A DNA stretch of 64,000 nucleotides from NCBI RefSeq assembly GCF_020616335.1, contig NZ_CP085051.1, forward strand, positions 1,612,001-1,676,000, read 5' to 3'. Shown piece after piece: positions 58,086 through 64,000 of this stretch. The notes under the pieces were generated by a model. The model saw only the letters and a program-made list of their open reading frames with translations, had not been told where the DNA came from and searched no databases. Both the position numbers and the translations under genes were made by a program. How positions within the stretch are numbered: position 1 is the first letter of the stretch; every line of letters begins with the position of its first letter. The DNA comes from Corynebacterium uberis (GTDB lineage Bacteria; Actinomycetota; Actinomycetes; Mycobacteriales; Mycobacteriaceae).

Positions 58086-58318
58086 CAACAACAGCCTCGT
58101 CTGTCACTTCTCCACCGCAACATCTATTTACACAGGTCACGCAAGCAAAATTTGGTGGGAGATTTTCCCGTAACCCCAGCACGCGCCATTAACTTCAGTC
58201 ACATTGGCCACATACGCAACAGGGACACCTAGGCTTTATTTGCTCAACGTGCGCCTCTAAAGCAGCGCTAGAAAACAGTATTCACTCCACTTCCCCTGCG
58301 TCCACGCTGCAGCCTTGT

Positions 58319-58351
58319 CAGTCCTGGGCGCACGGCAAGAGACCAGGACTG
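58319..58351. repeat. 9-bp inverted repeat in non-coding DNA
   Basis: CAGTCCTGG (58319–58327) and CCAGGACTG (58343–58351) form a perfect hairpin with a 15-base loop. There is no adjacent T-run, so it is not a typical terminator. Confidence 0.6.
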
Positions 58352-58392
58352 CATAGTCCCTAGAGAGCCAGCCATCCCTCGCCATCCCGCGG

Positions 58393-58408
58393 GTGGGGCA
58401 AAGTGGGG
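58393..58408 (+). promoter_or_regulatory. Second MraZ-like box pair
   Basis: GTGGGG at 58393–58398 and again at 58403–58408, 10-bp period, plus strand. It lies about 310 bp from the main boxes, with the same AAA-containing spacer type (CAAA versus TAAA/GAAA). Confidence 0.45.
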
Positions 58409-58492
58409 AATATTCTTGAGGGCCACGCCACCAGCCCCCCGCACCACTTCCCCACCGCCCAGGGCCGGCCACCAGGACGCCGAGCGCCCAAC

Positions 58493-58519
58493 AAAAAACC
58501 CGCGCGTTTCGCGCGGGTT
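58493..58519 (-). terminator. Terminator of the DUF3040 gene
   Basis: Ten-base arms AACCCGCGCG (58497–58506) and CGCGCGGGTT (58510–58519) with a TTT loop are followed on the minus strand by a T-run (A-run at 58493–58496 plus strand). It lies 27 bp after the DUF3040 stop. Confidence 0.9.
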
Positions 58520-58545
58520 GACACTAGCTAGTGGGCTACGAGCAA

Positions 58546-58950
58546 CTAGCCCTCGAAGCGGCGACGGAAATTGTCTTCCATCCGTTGGCTTACTGAAGAT
58601 CCCCCGGAGCTACGCGTTGCCGCCTTGCTCTTCCGTGTTGGCGCAGCGGCACCCGCACCCGCGTCGGATCCGCCCTTGAGCATCCACACGCCGGCACCGA
58701 ACATGACGATGAAGCCGGCGATGCTCAGTGCAATAAACCACAGCGTGTGCTGGGACAGCGCAACACCGCCAATCAGCATGACCAGCCCAAGGACAATGAG
58801 CGAGATTCCTCGCAGCGTCACGCCCGAACCGTAGGATCCGGAGTGCCCGGAGACAGTGCGCTGAACCTGCGCGCTGAACCGGGGATCTTCAGCTAGGAGG
58901 GACTGCTCAATTTCTCGAAGGGCCCTTTGCTCCTGCTCAGAAAGTGACAC
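58546..58950 (-). CDS. DUF3040 small membrane protein
   Basis: 134 aa from the GTG at 58950, four bases after GGGAGG. The frame further upstream has no support. The N-terminal helix LSEQEQRALREIEQSLLAEDPRF is the DUF3040 signature. Two membrane helices (ISLIVLGLVMLIGGVAL and LWFIALSIAGFIVMFGAGVWML) and a Ser/Arg-rich tail follow. It is conserved in actinobacteria near dcw genes. Function unknown. Confidence 0.88.
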   Translation of the reverse strand: MSLSEQEQRALREIEQSLLAEDPRFSAQVQRTVSGHSGSYGSGVTLRGISLIVLGLVMLIGGVALSQHTLWFIALSIAGFIVMFGAGVWMLKGGSDAGAGAAAPTRKSKAATRSSGGSSVSQRMEDNFRRRFEG

Positions 58951-59181
58951 TTTGCCTCCCATTCCTGGACGTCCCTGCCTTGATAGTGCCGGGTTTCTAC
59001 ATACTGCCAACGGCGGTGCGCGGCGGGGAGTTCCCGGCACGCATCTTCATTGTCCATCACCGGCCGCTCGGGCGTCATGAGCCCGGCGGTGCGAACTACC
59101 CCTTGACTATCCCCTACCTTGGCATATTTCGCAGCAACAGGGATAACGCAGCGCGGCAGGCCAACCGAAATCAGGGGTGAA

Positions 59182-59607
59182 CTAGGCGGCCTCGAGGAAC
59201 TGCTCGCCGCGCTGGGCCCGAAACTCCAAGAAATCATCGACGTGCTGAAGAAACTCCTGGATGATTCCACGCTCCGGCGTTGGGCTAAGCCCTGACAGAA
59301 CCCGGGAGCGCATGCTCGAATAGGCCTTGAGCCGCTCAGCCCACTGGGCTTCCTCCGGGCCGACGAGTTCTAGCTGAGCCCACACCCCGCGCGGGAGCCG
59401 CTTCCGGGATCCCACAGGGGATTCTGCAACAATGGCCCCGGCGCAGCGCAGTGCGCAGCGGTACCCATATTCCAGGGCGTCCGCGACGTTGCCGCCATCA
59501 AGAGCCCGCTGTGTCTGCGCGCGCAGCATCCGCGCCTTATCCCCCCGCGAGAGGAAGCGCGCCCCCCGAAACGCCCGCGAGGTTGTTGCTGAGATGATCT
59601 CCGACAC
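59182..59607 (-). CDS. SAV_6107 family HEPN-domain protein
   Basis: 141 aa from GTG 59607 (AAAGGAG about 11 bases upstream). The frame to 59715 is probably not used. All-helical; the region ALEYGYRCALRCAGAIVAESP resembles the HEPN fold of this actinobacterial family. I do not see a clear RxxxxH ribonuclease motif, so activity cannot be inferred. It is conserved close to mraZ/DUF3040 in corynebacteria. Confidence 0.75.
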   Translation of the reverse strand: MSEIISATTSRAFRGARFLSRGDKARMLRAQTQRALDGGNVADALEYGYRCALRCAGAIVAESPVGSRKRLPRGVWAQLELVGPEEAQWAERLKAYSSMRSRVLSGLSPTPERGIIQEFLQHVDDFLEFRAQRGEQFLEAA

Positions 59608-59817
59608 GATTCCTACACTCCTTTCTCTGGGCAGATACCCACGTCGCGGTTGTTGCCCACACCATAAGACTGGCCTGGGACGCGGGCCGTTCCCTGCCTT
59701 CATTATATCGCACACAGTTTCTAATTTCGAGTGCTACGCTGGACTTTTTCCCTCTGCCTGACAAATTGATTGGGCTTTTGCACACCAGGACCGGGCGCGC
59801 ATGGTTGCATGGTGAAC

Positions 59818-60390
59818 ATGTCCGTGGTTTTGCGTACCCTCACCCCCGTAGAGTTCTGCGCTCTTGCGCCCGAACTCGTAGACATTTACCTCACCGCGAT
59901 GCGATATCCGGCATCCCTCCACGCCACCCGGGTGGGCGTGTGGCGCAATGAGAGCCAATACCAGGGATTTCGTGGGGTCATTGCCACCGATGAAGACTTC
60001 ATCGTCGGGCTGGGTTACGGATTCAGCGGTACGGATGCCACGTGGTGGCACCAGCAGGTCCGGCGTGGATTGCAAGCAGATTCCGCAGCAGACCCAAACA
60101 TTTTGCGCAATTACTTTGAGGTCGCTGAGTTGCACGTTCATCCCGACTATCAGGGCCGCGGCGTGGGCACAGGTCTGCTCCATGAGCTGTGTTCTCAGGC
60201 GCACCACCCCCGCGCCTTGCTGTCCACCCCGGAGGTGGCCGGGGAAGACAACCACGCTTTCCACCTGTACCGGCACGTGGGGTTTAGCGACGTCCTGCGC
60301 GACTTCTACTTCGACGGTGACGGCCGGCCCTTTGCCGTCTTGGGCGCACAGCTTCCACTCAAACGCAACGACGAACCTTCCGGTAGGTAA
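59818..60390 (+). CDS. GNAT-family N-acetyltransferase
   Basis: About 190 aa. The acetyl-CoA binding motif is VAELHVHPDYQGRGVGTGLLHELC (about residues 100–123), followed by a C-terminal strand-helix (NHAFHLYRHVGFSDVLRDFYFDG). A homologous acetyltransferase gene lies in the same place upstream of idsA2 in Mycobacterium. The start is uncertain: ATG 59818 gives MSVVLRTLTPVEF, and earlier in-frame starts exist. Substrate unknown. Confidence 0.85.
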   Translation: MSVVLRTLTPVEFCALAPELVDIYLTAMRYPASLHATRVGVWRNESQYQGFRGVIATDEDFIVGLGYGFSGTDATWWHQQVRRGLQADSAADPNILRNYFEVAELHVHPDYQGRGVGTGLLHELCSQAHHPRALLSTPEVAGEDNHAFHLYRHVGFSDVLRDFYFDGDGRPFAVLGAQLPLKRNDEPSGR

Positions 60391-60457
60391 TCTTTAGCCC
60401 AGAAGGCGCATCCGACCTAGTGCGTCGTTTTCCCCGGCTAGAAGGGCACTGATACGC

Positions 60458-61558
60458 GTGGTACTTCCCATTGCCTCCCCCCTCGACTTTGAGGCCATTC
60501 CCACGGCCGTCACTGAGATCCTGGCCGACTACATCGATGGCCGCTGGGCGGAGATCGAACGTATCGGCGCACCCGTCGTGGCCGCGGTTTCGGAGCTGCG
60601 TACTTTTGTGCTCGGCGGGGGCAAACGTATCCGCCCGCTGTACGGGTGGGCGGGGTTCGTGGGCGCAGGCGGCGTAGACCGGGGCGAGAATCTCCACGCG
60701 GTCCTCACCGCTGTGTCCTCGCTGGAGCTGATTCAGGCGTGCGCCCTCATCCACGATGACATTATCGACGCCTCCGATACCCGCAGGAACGCACCAACGG
60801 TGCACCGGGGCGTCGAAAAGCGGCATGCCCAGCGCGGCTGGCGCGGTGACTCTGCCCACTTTGGCACCTCCGTGGCCACCTTGGTCGGAGACCTGGCGCT
60901 GGCCTGGGCCGATGACATGGTTCTAGACCTGCGGCTTTCGCAACAGGCCCGGCTCCGACTGCTTGAGCCGTGGCGGGCGATGCGCACCGAGGTCATCGGC
61001 GGGCAGCTGCTCGATATTGCGCTCGAGGCCACCGGCAGCGAGGATATCGCGCTGGCCAACAACGTCAACCGCTACAAAACCGCCGCGTACACCATCGAGC
61101 GGCCCCTCCACCTCGGGGCTGCCATCGCCGGCGCCGACGCGACGACGATCAGCGCATTCCGCGGCTACGGCCGCGACATCGGCGTGGCCTTCCAGCTGCG
61201 CGATGACCTGCTGGGGGTTTTCGGGGACCCGGAGGTGACCGGCAAGCCCGCGGGCGATGACCTGCGAGAAGGCAAACGCACCGTCCTGCTGGCGCTCGCG
61301 CTCAAGGACCTTGATCACCGCGACCCACACGCCGCGGCCCGCCTGCGCGCGGGAATCGGCGCGACCCAGGGGCCTGCGCACATCGCGGAGCTGACCAGCA
61401 TCATCGCCGAAAGCTCGGCCCCGCAGCACGTGGAACAGCGCATCGCCACCCTCGTCGAGTCCGGACTGGAGCACCTGACCAACGGCGCCCACATCAGCGC
61501 AGAGACTACCGAGCTGCTGCGCGCATTGGCTATCCGCTCGACGTCGCGGAAGAAGTAG
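60458..61558 (+). CDS. idsA: Polyprenyl diphosphate synthase (GGPP synthase type)
   Basis: 366 aa all-helical isoprenyl synthase. The first Asp-rich motif is LIHDDIIDASDTRRNAPTVH (DDxxD, about 104), preceded by GGGKRIRPL. The second motif is FQLRDDLLGVFGDPEVTGKP (about 246). It condenses IPP with allylic diphosphates, most likely to geranylgeranyl diphosphate. The GTG start at 60458 has a weak, distant GAAGG. mptA follows after 3 bp. Its product could feed polyprenyl-phosphate-mannose synthesis, which that enzyme uses. Confidence 0.92.
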   Translation: MVLPIASPLDFEAIPTAVTEILADYIDGRWAEIERIGAPVVAAVSELRTFVLGGGKRIRPLYGWAGFVGAGGVDRGENLHAVLTAVSSLELIQACALIHDDIIDASDTRRNAPTVHRGVEKRHAQRGWRGDSAHFGTSVATLVGDLALAWADDMVLDLRLSQQARLRLLEPWRAMRTEVIGGQLLDIALEATGSEDIALANNVNRYKTAAYTIERPLHLGAAIAGADATTISAFRGYGRDIGVAFQLRDDLLGVFGDPEVTGKPAGDDLREGKRTVLLALALKDLDHRDPHAAARLRAGIGATQGPAHIAELTSIIAESSAPQHVEQRIATLVESGLEHLTNGAHISAETTELLRALAIRSTSRKK

Positions 61559-61561
61559 CCC

Positions 61562-63325
61562 ATGCCCACGTCCCCCCAGGCAGACCGCTCCCCTCAGGCA
61601 GATAGCTCCCCCCAGGCAGACCGCTCCTCCCAGGCAGACCAGTCCCGCCCGCTCGCCCGGCCGGTCGCCGCCACCCGCACCGCGGACAAGCCCCCGGCCC
61701 GCCGTTTCATCGACCGCATGGCTTCCCGCCTGCCCGCCCCGCTGGGGTTGGGGATCTGGGCCACCGTGCTCATCACCGTGGCCTCCTTCGGCGCCGGGGC
61801 GATTCGCAGCCGCGGCGGCGTGTTGCGCCACCTGGGGCTGGACTTCCTTGCCTATGGGCACGGCTCCGGGATGGCTACGGTGGTGCTGTGGGTGGGTATT
61901 TTCTTGCTCATCGGCGCCTGGACATCGCTGGGTCACGAGGTCCTGACCTCCGCATACCCGGCCACCACCTCGTCGCCGCAGCCGCAGGCCGCATCGGAAG
62001 CGAGCGCTGGTGCAGCCCCCGCGAACCTGACCCGGCGCGTCTACCGCTGCCTGGTGTGGTGGATCGTCCCGCTGATCGGCGCGGCCCCGCTGCTCTCCCG
62101 CGACGTCTACTCCTACCTGATGCAAGGGGCGATGGTCCGCGACGGCTTCGACCCCTACACCCAGGGCGCGGCGATCAACCCCGGCCCGATGCTGCTGGAG
62201 GTCTCCCACGACTGGCGCAACACCACCACCCCCTATGGGCCTTTGCATCTGTGGTTGGGCCAGGGCATCACCCGGATTGTTGGTGACAACATCACCGTCG
62301 GCGTCATCTTGTACAAGCTGGTGTCCATCATCGGGTTTGCCGCCATCGCCTGGGCGATCCCTCGCCTTGCTACCCATCTGGGCGGCAACCCGGCAGTCGC
62401 GTTGTGGCTCGGGGTGGCCAATCCGGTGATGATCCTCCACCTGGTCGGCGGGATGCACAATGAGTCAATCATGGTTGGCCTGGTCAGCGTGGGGCTTGTG
62501 GCCGCTTGTCGACGCCACCTCCTCACCGCAGTCGCCCTCGTCGCCGTAGCAGTCTCCCTCAAGGCCACCGCCGCTATCGCCTTGCCGTTCATCGTCTGGA
62601 TGGCCACCAACCGGTGGTCTCACCGCACACCCGATGGCGCAACGCCCACGCTTCGCCGGCGCATCGTCTGCTTCCTCGGCGCCGGGGCGCTGACCACGAT
62701 CCTTGCCACCGTGGTGGTGGCCTTGGTGACGTGGATGTCCGCCTCATCCTGGGGGTGGCTGGCGGAGATCTCCGGCAACTCTAAGATCATCAACCCCCTG
62801 GCCCTGCCTTCGCTGTTGGCCGGGATGGCCACGGATTTCCTCCTGCTGTTCAACCCGGACTGGACCTTCAACGTGCCGCTTGTCATCCTGCGCCGCGCGT
62901 CCATGGTGGCCATGCTTGTGGGCTTGGTTGCGGTGTGGTGGCTGGCCCGGAAGTCGGATCGGGACGCTATTCGCGGCGTCGCCGCCGCCTACGCAGTGGC
63001 TTTTGTGTTTAACTCCGTGACGCTGCCCTGGTACTACGCCAGTCTGATTAGCCTCGTCGCGGTGACTGCGCTGCCGCGCTCGTGGGTCCAATGGGCTGCG
63101 GGGCTGTCCGTGGTCATCGCCCTGGCCTTTGCCGGGTCCGGCAACCACCAGCTCTACAACGCCGCGTGGATGGCCGGCGCAACGCTGGCGGCGTGGGCAT
63201 GCGCCGCGGTGATGGGCGCTGGGGCGGCTTCATCGGGTAGGCCGACCGCTGAAGCGGCCGAAGCCTCCGGGCCCTCTAAAGCCACTGAAGCCGCTGGGGC
63301 GACCGCAGAAACCGCTGCGCAGTAG
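61562..63325 (+). CDS. mptA: Alpha-(1->6)-mannopyranosyltransferase MptA-like (GT-C)
   Basis: 587 aa GT-C glycosyltransferase with 12–13 membrane helices. The first extracytoplasmic loop carries the acidic motif in SRDVYSYLMQGAMVRDGFDPY (about 179), and NNTTTPYGPLHLW-like sequence follows (here WRNTTTPYGPLHLWLGQ). MptA elongates the alpha-1,6-mannan core of lipomannan/LAM from polyprenyl-P-mannose. The first 27 residues are a PQADRS repeat tract of four near-identical units. The gene order idsA-mptA-Rv2175c-pknL matches mycobacteria, supporting MptA rather than MptB. Confidence 0.88.
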   Translation: MPTSPQADRSPQADSSPQADRSSQADQSRPLARPVAATRTADKPPARRFIDRMASRLPAPLGLGIWATVLITVASFGAGAIRSRGGVLRHLGLDFLAYGHGSGMATVVLWVGIFLLIGAWTSLGHEVLTSAYPATTSSPQPQAASEASAGAAPANLTRRVYRCLVWWIVPLIGAAPLLSRDVYSYLMQGAMVRDGFDPYTQGAAINPGPMLLEVSHDWRNTTTPYGPLHLWLGQGITRIVGDNITVGVILYKLVSIIGFAAIAWAIPRLATHLGGNPAVALWLGVANPVMILHLVGGMHNESIMVGLVSVGLVAACRRHLLTAVALVAVAVSLKATAAIALPFIVWMATNRWSHRTPDGATPTLRRRIVCFLGAGALTTILATVVVALVTWMSASSWGWLAEISGNSKIINPLALPSLLAGMATDFLLLFNPDWTFNVPLVILRRASMVAMLVGLVAVWWLARKSDRDAIRGVAAAYAVAFVFNSVTLPWYYASLISLVAVTALPRSWVQWAAGLSVVIALAFAGSGNHQLYNAAWMAGATLAAWACAAVMGAGAASSGRPTAEAAEASGPSKATEAAGATAETAAQ

Positions 63326-63435
63326 GGCGTGCACTCGCTCCTGCGGTGGCCACCCCACGGCCGCCGCGCTGCCGCTCGCCCCGGGCCGTTGCATCCTGAG
63401 CGGCGAGATGCGTGCCCAGCTCGATGCCTGACCGG

Positions 63436-63840
63436 CTAGAAGGCCATGGCCTGCGCGCGGCGCATGACTTCGCGGGCAAGGTGGCCGTGCAGGGCGTCGA
63501 TAGGCCGTCCCGGGAGGGAATCGTCCGGCGTGAACAGATACTCGAGGATTTCCCGATCGTTGTAGCCGCCATCTGACAACAAGGCGATGACCCCCGGCAC
63601 GAAGCGATTGACCGTGTTCTTCTCCCCCAGGAACGCCTCCGGGACCACGCGCACCCCCGCGTTGCGCACGGCGATGAGTTTGTGGTCATTGAGCAGGTCC
63701 ATCACGCGGGTTACTACGACGCCTAAGCGCTCGGCCACCTCCGCGAGCGGCAGGAGCTTTTCTGCGGGATCGAGGCCGACATGCCCGGAGCCATCCTCAG
63801 TTGCGTAGTGCGGCGCGTTTGCTGATTGTTGATCACTCAC
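63436..63840 (-). CDS. Rv2175c-like DNA-binding protein (PknL substrate family)
   Basis: 134 aa from GTG 63840. It has an N-terminal winged/HTH part (LPLAEVAERLGVVVTRVMDLLNDHKLIAVRN) and a C-terminal domain (FVPGVIALLSDGGYNDREILEYLFTPDDSLPGRP). It is homologous to M. tuberculosis Rv2175c, a DNA-binding protein phosphorylated by the neighbouring kinase PknL. It is divergent from pknL across an 88-bp shared promoter region. Confidence 0.9.
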   Translation of the reverse strand: MSDQQSANAPHYATEDGSGHVGLDPAEKLLPLAEVAERLGVVVTRVMDLLNDHKLIAVRNAGVRVVPEAFLGEKNTVNRFVPGVIALLSDGGYNDREILEYLFTPDDSLPGRPIDALHGHLAREVMRRAQAMAF

Positions 63841-63928
63841 GTCTGCCCAGTCTAGATGGCGCTACCCCCACCGGCGCCGGGGTGCCCCTGATGGCCTGCA
63901 CAGGGTGCTATCCCCCATACTGGGTGAC

Positions 63929-64000
63929 ATGATTCAGCTTCAGGTCGGCGATGTCCTTGAGGGACGCTACCGCATTGATCATCCCATCGCGCGCGGCGGG
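63929..64000 (+). CDS. pknL: Serine/threonine protein kinase PknL, N-terminal 24 codons only
   Basis: ATG at 63929 opens MIQLQVGDVLEGRYRIDHPI ending in ARGG at the window edge, the standard beginning of a bacterial STPK (GxxLxxRYxIxxxIxxGG, glycine loop). The identity as PknL rests on synteny with the Rv2175c-like and mptA genes. Confidence 0.8.
   Translation, partial: MIQLQVGDVLEGRYRIDHPIARGG

Larger units (their letters stand above)
58131..58492. other. Non-coding stretch between mraZ and the DUF3040 gene
   Basis: No convincing ORF. It holds a nine-base inverted repeat (58319–58351) and a second pair of MraZ-like boxes in the opposite orientation (58393–58408). Confidence 0.5.

Noticed and set aside
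1..64000. tRNA, rRNA, insertion sequences or prophage genes
   Set aside because: None recognised by eye on either strand. The tRNA-like pairing in 36090–36310 belongs to the T-box.

Overview
The window is high-GC actinobacterial chromosome and almost certainly Corynebacterium. The evidence is the division/cell-wall cluster with wag31, sepF and ftsZ at its end, the flanking order idsA – mptA – Rv2175c-like gene – pknL (also seen in Mycobacterium), an arabitol/mannitol locus arranged like that of C. glutamicum, and an actinobacterial ileS T-box. The species cannot be named from sequence alone.

Layout. 1–9608: end of an ABC-F gene, a lipoprotein, DNA polymerase IV (dinB), a polyol catabolic locus (xylB and a DeoR-type repressor, divergent from an RbtT-type transporter and a mannitol/arabitol dehydrogenase), and an EamA exporter. 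9722–13522: a two-gene RNA-repair operon, hen1–pnkp. 13523–14250: mostly non-coding, with one possible 48-aa ORF. 14251–32845: a complete type I-E CRISPR-Cas system. It has an array of 148 repeats and 147 spacers, a leader, and a tightly coupled operon cas3-cse1-cse2-cas7-cas5-cas6e-cas1-cas2. Operon and array both read on the minus strand, so the leader and newest spacers are at the right end, next to cas2. 32846–36310: ileS with its T-box. 36332–57905: wag31, yggT, sepF, a PLP protein, pgeF, ftsZ, ftsQ, murC, murG, ftsW, murD, mraY, murF, murE, ftsI, an ftsL-like gene, rsmH and mraZ, all on the minus strand. 58060–64000: MraZ-type operator repeats, then DUF3040, HEPN and GNAT genes, idsA, mptA, an Rv2175c-like gene and the first codons of pknL.

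Main discovery. The gap between cas3 and ileS holds a stand-alone crRNA-like gene on the plus strand (about 32598–32678). Its first hairpin (32603–32630) matches the array repeat at 22 of 28 positions, including the whole 3' handle. Its second hairpin copies the repeat stem but ends in six T and so doubles as a terminator. The guide between them starts with 13 nt (ATGTAACAAGGTG) that are repeated exactly on the minus strand at 32477–32489, 51 nt upstream of the cas3 start codon. There they are preceded by AAG. Two overlapping spacers inside the array independently give AAG as a working PAM. The simplest reading is that Cascade loaded with this short guide sits on the promoter of its own operon and represses it. 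This would be a cas-regulating RNA of the CreR/CreA kind, here in a corynebacterial I-E system.

Other points of interest are block duplications and re-acquired spacers within the array, inverted repeats at the leader, the RNA-repair operon beside the array, a second set of MraZ-like boxes, and several low-complexity tails on cell-envelope proteins.
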